A stretch of DNA of 64,000 nucleotides from JAJRPT01 sp964465945 (GTDB taxonomy: Bacteria > Bacteroidota > Ignavibacteria > Kapaibacteriales > UBA2268), in the NCBI GenBank assembly GCA_964465945.1, contig CAYXMM010000013.1, positions 13,272 through 77,271 of the forward strand, in the 5' to 3' direction. Below, in pieces: positions 17,120 to 25,224 of the stretch. Position 1 is the first letter of the stretch; each line of letters opens with the position of its first letter. Both the position numbers and the translations under genes were made by a program. A model generated the notes under the pieces. That model was not told the DNA's origin and did no database searches. It saw only the letters and a program-made list of their open reading frames with translations.

Positions 17120-19105
17120 TTATTTATAATTATAATTTAACTTTAAATAAAAATTTCGTCCTAAACTCGGTAAATCATTTATTGAAGTGTGATAATGATA
17201 TAAGGTGTCAAAAATATTATCTACTCCAAAAGTTAAGTTTAGGAAGTCTGCTACTTGATAGTCTGCTCTTATTCCTGCAATTACAAAACTATTCGTTTTA
17301 TTTTCATTTAAAAATATTCTTGAAATATAATTTTGACTACTGTTATAACTCACATCAACAACTGCCCTAAATTTATTTAATTGATATGTTAAAAATAAAT
17401 TACCAGAAAATGGTGAAATTAATGGTAAATTATCTTTTAAACCAATTGAATATGCACGATTATATTTTAAAGTTAAATCCATAAATAATTCTTTATTTAA
17501 TTTAAAATTTGAAATATATTCAAAACCCCAAATATTTGCCCTGCCAGTATTCTCATAGCGTTTAAATAGTTGTGGAAAATTTTCATTTTGGAGTTGGTTA
17601 TCAGTTAAAACTCCTGTAATATAATCGTAAAATTCCATATTAAATAAATTTAAACTATGAGTGAAATTACCATAATTTTGAGTTAAATTTAATTCTAAAT
17701 TAAAATATTTTTCATTCTTAATATCTGGATTTCCAGTGTAAAAAGAATTATCCATTGGGTTATAAACATAATATGAATATAGTTCCATTCTATTTGGATT
17801 TCTCACAAAATAGGCAGCCGAAATAGATATTTTTGTGTTGTCATATTGCTTGGATACTGATGTCTGAATATATGGTGCGAAACTGATATGTTTGCTACTT
17901 TTTGCTTCTGAGAAAATAAGAAAAACTTCTTTATTTTGATTATCATATAAATCGGCATATTGGAAGTTTAGCCCAATATTCGAATTAATTTGAATATTTT
18001 TAAAGTTAAAATAATTAAAGGAAAATGTAAATTTATTATTAATTAAATTGGCATCTGCAATATTTTTTAATTTCATTATATTATTATTATTTAATGGGAT
18101 CATCTCCATACTTGCGTCCGAAAATAAACTATATAAATCATTATAAAATTTAATTGAATAATCTTCATTTGCAATTTCATAAGTGTTAATTGTCCCAAAG
18201 GTATAAGTCTTTCCAACCATTGGCATATTCATATTTGGCATTACAGGTCTTGTTTCAATTTCCTTTTTACTTCTATCATAATCGTCCATAAGATGAAATA
18301 CAGAATTAAAATATAATTTGTTTTCTGACTTATATAAATTGTTATTCAATTCAATATAATTATGTTTTAAAGCAAAAAGGAATGTTTCAGTTTTCCGAGT
18401 ATCCATTATAAGTGCTGGGTAACCAACATCATAAGATACATCGCCTAAAAATGATGTTCCAATAGTGTGTTTATCATTAATTTTTAAATAATTATCATTA
18501 GTTAAATTATATTTACCATAGCCCGAGTTTTTAATTAATTTATTTTCACCACCTCGGAAATCGCTTGCATCCTTATAAATTAAATTTATAGAAGTAATAA
18601 ATTTACTATTTGAATATTTTGTTTTAATTCCGTTAATAAAATTATTTGATGCAGAGCCATAGTATGAATTATAATTAATTAAAAAATTATCTGAAAAATT
18701 TGCCTTTTCTGTTTTAAAATTAATTGTATTATTTCCACCATCACCGCAATTATTTTGTGGAGTGGAAACTTCGACACTTTCTAAATTTTGAATTTCAATA
18801 TAGTTTGAAGCTGGGTCCATTTTATCGACGCATGCACCAAAAAGGTGCATTCCGTCGATAGTAATGAAAGTTCTATCATTTGATAGTCCACGAATTGTTG
18901 GCTCAAGAGCGAAATTTGCTCTTTTAAGCATTGTAATTTGAGAAGAACGATTTAACAAGTCATCTGTTGAATTTAGTATTTTTTTAAGATGATTTTCACT
19001 TGTATTAATATGCTGACTTTCAACTTTTACTTCTTCTAAATTATATATTTTTGTTGTGTCCTTTTCTTGAGAAAATACAAATGAAATTAACAGGAATAAA
19101 AACAT
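17120..19105 (-). CDS. TonB-dependent outer-membrane receptor, probably for copper or another soft metal
   Basis: A 661-residue TonB-dependent receptor: short signal peptide (MFLFLLISFVFS-Q), plug domain (about residues 20-135, with RANFALEPTIRGLSNDRTFITIDG and GGNNTINF) and a 22-strand-type barrel ending in an aromatic-rich tail. It lacks the N-terminal carboxypeptidase-like domain usual in Bacteroidetes sugar (SusC) receptors. The plug contains HLFGACVDKMDPASNYIEI, similar to the MDP segment of OprC/NosA-like copper receptors. The barrel has a Met-rich loop (RPVMPNMNMPMVG). The two upstream genes also carry soft-metal motifs. Copper as substrate is inferred; haem, zinc or a siderophore are not excluded. 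Confidence 0.85.
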   Translation of the reverse strand: MFLFLLISFVFSQEKDTTKIYNLEEVKVESQHINTSENHLKKILNSTDDLLNRSSQITMLKRANFALEPTIRGLSNDRTFITIDGMHLFGACVDKMDPASNYIEIQNLESVEVSTPQNNCGDGGNNTINFKTEKANFSDNFLINYNSYYGSASNNFINGIKTKYSNSKFITSINLIYKDASDFRGGENKLIKNSGYGKYNLTNDNYLKINDKHTIGTSFLGDVSYDVGYPALIMDTRKTETFLFALKHNYIELNNNLYKSENKLYFNSVFHLMDDYDRSKKEIETRPVMPNMNMPMVGKTYTFGTINTYEIANEDYSIKFYNDLYSLFSDASMEMIPLNNNNIMKLKNIADANLINNKFTFSFNYFNFKNIQINSNIGLNFQYADLYDNQNKEVFLIFSEAKSSKHISFAPYIQTSVSKQYDNTKISISAAYFVRNPNRMELYSYYVYNPMDNSFYTGNPDIKNEKYFNLELNLTQNYGNFTHSLNLFNMEFYDYITGVLTDNQLQNENFPQLFKRYENTGRANIWGFEYISNFKLNKELFMDLTLKYNRAYSIGLKDNLPLISPFSGNLFLTYQLNKFRAVVDVSYNSSQNYISRIFLNENKTNSFVIAGIRADYQVADFLNLTFGVDNIFDTLYHYHTSINDLPSLGRNFYLKLNYNYK

Positions 19106-19150
19106 TAGTTACCTTTATTTGTTTAATAAAATTACACGAAAAATAATTAA

Positions 19151-19930
19151 TTAAAAAGTAAAAGTATGAGTTACTTCGCCAATTTTCTCAAGTTCGATAA
19201 AAAATTCAGTTTTCACTGTCCAATAACCTGTCATAATAAAATTAACTCTTCCTGAGTAATAACCATTTCCTATTGATATTGGATTTTCATTCTTAGGAGA
19301 GCCATGGCTCATATCTGGCATCCAAGGCGTAACGACTGAATTCAAATTAGCAACTGCTGGAAAAGAAGAATCAGATTCTTTTTTATGAACAGCGAAAGTA
19401 AAATTATTCATACCAGTATTCGCTTTATGTGGGTTTCTTGGGCTTACCATGCTTACGAAATATGTTTCTTCTTTATATTTGAATCGTTGTAAATTAGTGT
19501 TGTCCGATACATCAAATTTAATTTCATTTTTATAATTCTTGCCATTAAAACTCAAATCTAAATCAAGATACCAATACGTTCCTACTCCTGATGGCATAAT
19601 AAAAAACACAGGAAACTCAAAAGTATTACTATCTTTTTTAAAATTATCAAAAGGTGTAGAATGTGTTTTCATTCCCATATTCATCATAGGAGTAATCTTA
19701 TTTATATTTACATCAATAAATTGTCCGTCTTTCCTGAATTTTAGGAAAAGAGTATTATATCCCGTTAGTAATTTTTCTTCGTCAGAATATACTTCGACTT
19801 TTATATCATTAATTTGAGTTTCAGCAATTAAATATTTCTCAAATTTATCGCTTGGTTGTTGGGTACTTTCTTCTTCACAAGCTGTTAACACCCATAAAAA
19901 TAGTGTTAGAAAAATGATTGATTTTTTCAT
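19151..19930 (-). CDS. Lipoprotein with FixH/YtkA-like domain, Met/His-rich
   Basis: A 259-residue lipoprotein with lipobox LTA-C at residues 15-18 of MKKSIIFLTLFLWVLTAC. ATG 19930 is chosen over the upstream ATG 19942 because GGAAATTATT precedes it. Two beta-sandwich-like halves follow. The first has ITPMMNMGMKTHSTPF; the second has PWMPDMSHGSPKN, then GYYSGRVNFIMTGYWTVKTEF, the pattern of YtkA/FixH-like domains found in metal-handling proteins. The Met-x-Met and His residues are typical copper ligands. The protein lies 45 bases upstream of the receptor gene, suggesting it hands on or captures the receptor's substrate. Function is inferred. Confidence 0.7.
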   Translation of the reverse strand: MKKSIIFLTLFLWVLTACEEESTQQPSDKFEKYLIAETQINDIKVEVYSDEEKLLTGYNTLFLKFRKDGQFIDVNINKITPMMNMGMKTHSTPFDNFKKDSNTFEFPVFFIMPSGVGTYWYLDLDLSFNGKNYKNEIKFDVSDNTNLQRFKYKEETYFVSMVSPRNPHKANTGMNNFTFAVHKKESDSSFPAVANLNSVVTPWMPDMSHGSPKNENPISIGNGYYSGRVNFIMTGYWTVKTEFFIELEKIGEVTHTFTF

Positions 19931-20036
19931 AATAATTTCCATTTTATTTAATTAATAATATTTACTTTCAAATAGACATAATCTATCTGAATTAATAAAA
20001 AACGTTATAATAGCGAAAAGCAAATAAAAAAAGAAA

Positions 20037-20396
20037 TTATTGGATAGGTGGTTTAAACAAATAACTTAAATACTTGAATTTATAAAAAGTATTATAGTTA
20101 AAATTATTAATTTTAAATTGTGAGGGAATAAAATATATATAAATAATTGAATTTGAAATAAAAGCGATAGAAAAGTCGTAAGGGAATAAATTTAAAGCAG
20201 GTTTTTCTGTTTCATTGTCATTTAGACTCTTATTCAATTGACATTTACCATTACAAACAATATCGATTTTGTCCTTATTAACACAATTCTCTTTGTATTC
20301 TTGCAAATTAACATAATAATCACCAACCTTAATAATCGGAGCGAATATCCAAGAAATATAAAATGACATTATTAATATGGTGATTATGCTTTTCAT
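20037..20396 (-). CDS. Small membrane protein with CNGKC motif
   Basis: A 119-residue protein with an N-terminal hydrophobic segment (residues 4-22) and a second near 78-95. Between them is a soluble loop with C38, C48 and C52: NCVNKDKIDIVCNGKCQLNK. Small proteins with a CNGKC-x-L motif occur next to TonB receptors in Bacteroidetes, but I know no function for them. The three cysteines could bind metal. It is the first gene of the probable three-gene cluster. A 9-bp inverted repeat (20409-20417/20424-20432) and a TAATTTTG -7-like element (20431-20438) lie just upstream. Confidence 0.65.
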   Translation of the reverse strand: MKSIITILIMSFYISWIFAPIIKVGDYYVNLQEYKENCVNKDKIDIVCNGKCQLNKSLNDNETEKPALNLFPYDFSIAFISNSIIYIYFIPSQFKINNFNYNTFYKFKYLSYLFKPPIQ

Positions 20397-20455
20397 TTAT
20401 TTTTTTATTGAAAAAGTCATTCTACTTTTTCAAAATTACGAATAATAATTATTAT

Positions 20456-21553
20456 TTAACCAATATAATCATCAACTGTTAGTTTTTCCTCAATTGGAAA
20501 GTCAAAAGGAATTTCATTTCCACTCAACTCTCGGATTAAATGTTTTCTAACTTGTTCTTGCGCTTCTTGTTTGTCAATTTTGTTAAGTTTAATTTTAATT
20601 CTTAAGTCTTTGTAGTTGAACTTATCAAACTCTGAATCTTTAATATTCAAGTCTTCAATTGCATTTTCCATACATTGCTTGCTGCAAAAGCCCATATATC
20701 TTCTGTAATAGCGTGGCTTTGATATAATTTGCCTATTGCACATGCCGTGCCTACAATTATGCATATACTCAGTTTTTTCGCCAGAATAATAGCAAGTTGC
20801 AATTACGCTATGAGTATCTTCATCTCCTACCTTCGTAGATACACGTCCATCAAATGTGTATAAATTACCAAGCCAGTTCCCGTCATTATGCTTATTCACA
20901 TATTTAACGACTCCGCCATCGAGTTGCTTAACGTTTTCAAGTCCGGAGTCTTCTAACATAACAGCTAATTTTTCACAACGTATTCCACCGGTGCAATACA
21001 TTATTACTTCTTTATCGCCAATTCTTTGTCTATAATCATCAATAAATTGTTCTGTTTCTTTGAATGTCATAGTTCCAGCTGGACGAGCATTTTTGAAATG
21101 ACCTAATTTATATTCATAGTCGTTTCGCATATCTAAAATAAGATATGAATCAGGGTCTTTTTCTTCTATTAGTTCTTTGAACTCTTCAGTGCTAATTTTA
21201 AACTTAGCTTGATTAATTGAATTCGCTTTATAAACAACACCAAGTGCGACGATTTCTTTTCTATATCGAACAATCATTTTGTTAAATTGATGTTCTTTAA
21301 CTATTTGTGCTTTGACTTCTATATCTGGAATATTATTAAAATATTGATGGTTATCAAGGAAAGACATTAAAGCAATGTATTGCCCGTCATTGACGGTGCA
21401 AGTGGCGTTAATCCCTTCTTCGCCTATATAAACTCTTCCTTTGATACCTATATCAGTTAAGAATTGCTTAGTTTCACTTACAATTTCTTCTGGATTAGGA
21501 ATATCTATAAACTTATAGAACGACAGTAATCTGTAGCTCGTTTGGGGCTTCAT
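20456..21553 (-). CDS. trhO: tRNA uridine(34) hydroxylase TrhO, rhodanese family
   Basis: A 365-residue protein of the YceA/TrhO family, which makes 5-hydroxyuridine at tRNA position 34. ATG 21553 is chosen because AAGGAGAG precedes it; an ATG 60 bases upstream has no such site. The N-terminal region (SYRLLSFYKFIDIPNP, GEEGINATCTV) is family-specific. The rhodanese domain (about residues 125-215) has the catalytic loop MYCTGGIRCEKL with Cys187 and Cys193. The C-terminal region has a Cys cluster (NCRHGMCNRQ, CSKQCMENAI) probably binding metal. Length is typical. Confidence 0.93.
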   Translation of the reverse strand: MKPQTSYRLLSFYKFIDIPNPEEIVSETKQFLTDIGIKGRVYIGEEGINATCTVNDGQYIALMSFLDNHQYFNNIPDIEVKAQIVKEHQFNKMIVRYRKEIVALGVVYKANSINQAKFKISTEEFKELIEEKDPDSYLILDMRNDYEYKLGHFKNARPAGTMTFKETEQFIDDYRQRIGDKEVIMYCTGGIRCEKLAVMLEDSGLENVKQLDGGVVKYVNKHNDGNWLGNLYTFDGRVSTKVGDEDTHSVIATCYYSGEKTEYMHNCRHGMCNRQIISKPRYYRRYMGFCSKQCMENAIEDLNIKDSEFDKFNYKDLRIKIKLNKIDKQEAQEQVRKHLIRELSGNEIPFDFPIEEKLTVDDYIG

Positions 21554-21590
21554 TAATCTCTCCTTTATCCGACTTGTCCAATCGGCATTA

Positions 21591-21622
21591 AAAAAACACT
21601 GAGGAAGTATCACTCAGTGTTT
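21591..21622 (-). terminator. Rho-independent terminator of the carbonic anhydrase-SulP operon
   Basis: On the minus strand AAACACTGAG pairs with CTCAGTGTTT (arms 21613-21622 and 21594-21603, 10 bp, 9-base loop) and is followed by a run of T. It lies 35 bases after the carbonic anhydrase stop and separates that operon from trhO. Confidence 0.85.
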
Positions 21623-21656
21623 CAAAATTAAGACTAATTTATCTTAAATCCAAATA

Positions 21657-22370
21657 TTAGTTCAAAAATTCAGCAATTCCTGAATCAACATAATATAGAC
21701 AACCGACAATATTAATTTCATTATTATCATCTAACTCTTTTAAAATAGGACTTCTTTCACGAATATTATTGATTGCTAAGTGAACATTAGCGATTGATAC
21801 ATTGTTAACAAACTCAGTATTTTTAGAATTTCTTAAATTAGAGTCAGTCGGTTCATTTATTACATTTAAGGCTGGCTTTATTTTGTCAATTAACCCTGTT
21901 AAATGCCCTAATTGTACATTATCACAAGCGCCTTTGATTGCTCCACAATTTGTGTGTCCCATTACAACAATTAACTTACTATTAGATAACTTGCAAGCAA
22001 ATTCCATGGAACCTAAAATATCATCATTTATAAAGTTCCCTGCAATTCTAATACTAAAAATATCTCCCAGTCCTTGGTCGAAGACTAATTCAGCAGAAAC
22101 TCTTGAATCGATACAACTAAGTATAGTTGCAAAGGGCCATTGACCTTCTGTAGTTTTATTTACTTGCTCTAATAAATCGCGATTTGCTTTTAAATTATTT
22201 TGGAACCTTTGATTCCCTTCAATTAAGTATTGCAAAGCTTTTTGAGGTGTCATTGAATTCAGAGTTTCTTGTGTATGCGTTCTCATTTTTGGTAAAATTC
22301 CTATTCTATTTTTTAAATCAATTTTTTGTATTTTTTTAGTTTTTCTAAGTTTTACTTTCACTTCGTTCAT
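21657..22370 (-). CDS. can: Beta-class carbonic anhydrase
   Basis: A 237-residue zinc enzyme interconverting CO2 and bicarbonate. Zinc ligands and the catalytic dyad are visible: ATILSCIDSRVSAELVFDQ (Cys, Asp-Arg) and VVMGHTNCGAIKGA (His, Cys). RIAGNF is also conserved. The start is uncertain: TTG 22382 and ATG 22370 give a basic leader of about 30 residues (EVKVKLRKTKK). ATG 22286 (MRTHTQETLNSMTPQKAL) matches where related proteins often begin, with AGGA 12 bases upstream. The gene follows the SulP transporter on the same strand, suggesting a joint bicarbonate uptake or supply function. Confidence 0.92.
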   Translation of the reverse strand: MNEVKVKLRKTKKIQKIDLKNRIGILPKMRTHTQETLNSMTPQKALQYLIEGNQRFQNNLKANRDLLEQVNKTTEGQWPFATILSCIDSRVSAELVFDQGLGDIFSIRIAGNFINDDILGSMEFACKLSNSKLIVVMGHTNCGAIKGACDNVQLGHLTGLIDKIKPALNVINEPTDSNLRNSKNTEFVNNVSIANVHLAINNIRERSPILKELDDNNEINIVGCLYYVDSGIAEFLN

Positions 22371-22426
22371 AAAATAATCCAAATTAACTATTAAATTGTT
22401 ACTTTATTCATTCTTTTTAAAAAAAA

Positions 22427-23755
22427 TTATCTTTTCTCTTCTCTTCTAGATTTTAAATCAATTCTTTGCAATACTAATTTGCTTTTAAATTTTGGGTAAA
22501 AATTCAAGGCAAAAGAAAGCACTACGCCAATGCAAATTCCCCATAGTAAATCCTTTCCTACAATGATTGCAACTGTGGCAAAAAAAGGAATAAACTTCAA
22601 TGCACCTGCATTATACATTTCTTTAAATAGTGCAGGCTTTGCAAGCTTATAGCCAACAACAAGTAACACAGCGGCAAGAACAGAAAGTGGGATGAGATTT
22701 AAAATTGTTGGAATTGACAAAACAGCAATAAACAATAAAAATCCATGAATAATTGCTGAGAGTTTAGTTTGACCACCTGATTGCACATTTGCGGAGCTTC
22801 GTACTATCACTTGCGTTACTGGTAACCCACCAATTAAGCCAGAAATTAAATTTCCTCCTCCTTGTGCTAATAGCTCTCTATTTCGGTCTGTAACTCTATT
22901 ATGTGGGTCTAATTTATCAGTTGCTTCAACGCTAAGCAATGTTTCAATACTGGCAACGACGGCTATAGTGAGAGCCACTATCCAGACTTCTATACTAAAT
23001 AATACTTCACTTGAAAAATTGGGAAAGACAAAAATTGTTCTAAACTCTTCAATACTATTTGGTGTTGGGACACTTACCAAATGTGAAGGATTAATTCCAA
23101 AAACAGAATGATTTCCGAAAATAATTTGATATGCAACACCTAACAGTACTGCTACAATTGGACCTTGAATTAGTTTGAAAAATTTATGCTTTTGCGCTAA
23201 TTTATTATCCCAAAAAAGCATTGTAGCAAGGGCAATTATACCAATTATAAGTGAACCAAGTGTTATATGATTTAATGAATAAAATATTTCGCTTAAAGTG
23301 TTATGTCCGTCTTGCTGTGTAAAAGCCCATTCACCTTCTGGACTAACATCCCAACCAACAAAATGTGGAATTTGTTTCAATATAATTATTAATCCGATTC
23401 CCGTTAGCATACCTTTAATGACTTCAATAGGGACATATTTCCCGAAGGTACCAGTTCTACAAACTCCTAGTATCACTTGTATTATACCAGCTAAAACAAC
23501 TGCTGTTAAAAAGTTTTGATATGAACCTAATGTTAATATGGCGCTCGCAACAATTGCAGTTAAGCCAGCGGCAGGACCACTTATGCCTAAAGATGAGTTT
23601 GATAAGGCGCCAACTACTATTCCGCCGATTATCCCTGCTATAATTCCTGAAAATAAGGGGGCATTGCTTGCTAATGCTATTCCTAAACATAAAGGCAAAG
23701 CCACAAAAAAGACTACAACGCTTGAAGGTAAATCATTTTTTAATGTTTTAAACAT
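22427..23755 (-). CDS. SulP-family anion transporter lacking a STAS domain
   Basis: A 442-residue membrane protein with about 12-14 hydrophobic segments. The SulP start is LPSSVVVFFVALPLCLGIALASNAPLFSG; SNSSLGISGPAAGLTAI and ASIETLLSVEATDKLDPHNR are core SulP segments. It ends about 35 residues after the last membrane segment (LNFYPKFKSKLVLQRIDLKSRREEKR), so the C-terminal STAS domain of most family members is missing. The family moves sulfate, bicarbonate and other anions. The carbonic anhydrase gene 45-57 bases downstream argues for bicarbonate, as in BicA-type systems. That is inference. Confidence 0.9.
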   Translation of the reverse strand: MFKTLKNDLPSSVVVFFVALPLCLGIALASNAPLFSGIIAGIIGGIVVGALSNSSLGISGPAAGLTAIVASAILTLGSYQNFLTAVVLAGIIQVILGVCRTGTFGKYVPIEVIKGMLTGIGLIIILKQIPHFVGWDVSPEGEWAFTQQDGHNTLSEIFYSLNHITLGSLIIGIIALATMLFWDNKLAQKHKFFKLIQGPIVAVLLGVAYQIIFGNHSVFGINPSHLVSVPTPNSIEEFRTIFVFPNFSSEVLFSIEVWIVALTIAVVASIETLLSVEATDKLDPHNRVTDRNRELLAQGGGNLISGLIGGLPVTQVIVRSSANVQSGGQTKLSAIIHGFLLFIAVLSIPTILNLIPLSVLAAVLLVVGYKLAKPALFKEMYNAGALKFIPFFATVAIIVGKDLLWGICIGVVLSFALNFYPKFKSKLVLQRIDLKSRREEKR

Positions 23756-23849
23756 TTTTATCCTACAATTATTAATTTTAAATTATAGACAATTTTAATT
23801 TTGCACTATTTCCTTTTCTAATGAAATTCTAATTACAAATAAAAAATAT

Positions 23850-23879
23850 TTTGTTTTTAATTGAAATTTTTTATTTTTG
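23850..23879 (+). promoter_or_regulatory. Candidate Bacteroidota-type promoter for the 23962 gene
   Basis: TTTG (23850-23853) is followed by 18 bases and TATTTTTG (23872-23879). The spacer is one base shorter than the usual 19-21. It lies 83 bases before the start codon, within the 206-bp divergent region between the SulP gene and this gene. Confidence 0.45.
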
Positions 23880-23961
23880 TAACTAAGTATCTTATTTATT
23901 TTTATGATTTTATATTTATTTGTAAAAAAAAATTATTTTTATTCAATTTTAAAGGTGCTTT

Positions 23962-25074
23962 ATGAGGTTTTTTTTCTTAGTTCTTTTTTTAGTTAGTTTT
24001 GTTACATATAATGTATTCTCTCAAGGTTGCGTAGCAATACGTGGCTTTTCAGGGGATATGAGTAATATTGGAAGTTCAGCTAATTTACAGCAAGGTGAGT
24101 TTCAATTTATTGTAAACTCCCGGTATTTCGATTCTTATAAACATTTTCGTGGTAGTCACGAAGAAACAGAAAGAGTTGAAAAAGGCACAGAAGTTATCAA
24201 TAATTCATATATTGGTGATTTAACTTTCTCTTACGGAATCACAAATAGATTTTTTACTTCTGCAGTTTTGCCTTATGTTAATTTTGCACGTTCATCAATG
24301 TATGAGCATGGTGGAAACCCACCAAATGGCTTAGGTGATAGGCATTCAACTTTTGCATCTGGTTTAGCGGATGTTCGATTCAGTTTAGGTTATTGGCTAC
24401 TTGACCCAAATGTGAATATGAGAAATAATTATTCTGTGTCATTAGGTATGAAATTACCTACTGGGAATTATGACTATCAAGGCACATTCTATAATCAAGG
24501 TACTAACAAAGATGAAGCGAAAATTGGAGTAGTAGATCAGTCAATTCAGCCCGGTGATGGTGGTTATGCAATGACGATCGACTTAGCAAGTTATAACTAT
24601 GTAACTGACGATATTGTTGTTTCAAGTAATTTAAACTATTTGATTAACCCACAAGCAACAAATGGGGTTAAAACAAGGAATGGAGCTATGGAATTTTCAT
24701 GTCCTGATCAATTCGCCGCACGTGTAGGGGCTTACTATGTAAATCCTAAACTTTATAATTTTGCATTTTATTTTGGGGGAAGAACTGAGGGTATCACAGC
24801 TTCTGACCTTATTGGTAGTTCTGAAGGGTATAGAAGACCTGGTTATGTAATTTCAATTGAACCAGGTATAAGTTACTCATACCAAAGAATGAATTTTAGT
24901 TTTAATTTACCGATTGCGTTGTATCGTAATAGAATTCAGAGTTATGATGATAAAGCAAAAACTAAGGCAACAGGTGTTTTTACCCAAGGTGATGCGGCTT
25001 TTGCTGATTATTTAATTAATTTTTCTATTTCTTATAGATTTGGTAGTTCTAATTTACACAATATGGTAGATTAA
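23962..25074 (+). CDS. Predicted outer-membrane beta-barrel protein, transporter-like
   Basis: A 370-residue protein with a signal peptide (MRFFFLVLFLVSFVTYNVFS-Q), starting after AAAGGTG. The mature part alternates polar and hydrophobic residues as in a barrel. It carries features of a Bacteroidetes family of unknown function: GCVAIRGFSG near the new N-terminus, YFDSYKHFRGSHEETERVEKG, the TNRFFTSAVLPYVNFARSS segment and SIQPGDGGYAM. The tail IDYLINFSISYRFG-type strand pattern fits insertion by Omp85. No substrate can be named. A clear terminator follows, so it is monocistronic. Confidence 0.65.
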   Translation: MRFFFLVLFLVSFVTYNVFSQGCVAIRGFSGDMSNIGSSANLQQGEFQFIVNSRYFDSYKHFRGSHEETERVEKGTEVINNSYIGDLTFSYGITNRFFTSAVLPYVNFARSSMYEHGGNPPNGLGDRHSTFASGLADVRFSLGYWLLDPNVNMRNNYSVSLGMKLPTGNYDYQGTFYNQGTNKDEAKIGVVDQSIQPGDGGYAMTIDLASYNYVTDDIVVSSNLNYLINPQATNGVKTRNGAMEFSCPDQFAARVGAYYVNPKLYNFAFYFGGRTEGITASDLIGSSEGYRRPGYVISIEPGISYSYQRMNFSFNLPIALYRNRIQSYDDKAKTKATGVFTQGDAAFADYLINFSISYRFGSSNLHNMVD

Positions 25075-25101
25075 TTTTTATAATTTTTTTTAAGATTTTA
25101 T

Positions 25102-25141
25102 AACCTCTTGATTAGTTCTTAAAGATCAAGAGGTTTTTTTT
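25102..25141 (+). terminator. Rho-independent terminator
   Basis: AACCTCTTGAT (25102-25112) pairs perfectly with ATCAAGAGGTT (25125-25135), an 11-bp stem with a 12-base loop, followed by a run of T. It ends the 23962 transcript. Confidence 0.85.
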
Positions 25142-25224
25142 AGTATTTATACTGAAGTTTAGTTTAATTTGAAACATTTTAGTAATTTTTTGTGTCTTAG
25201 TAACTATTATCAATGGAGGGAATG

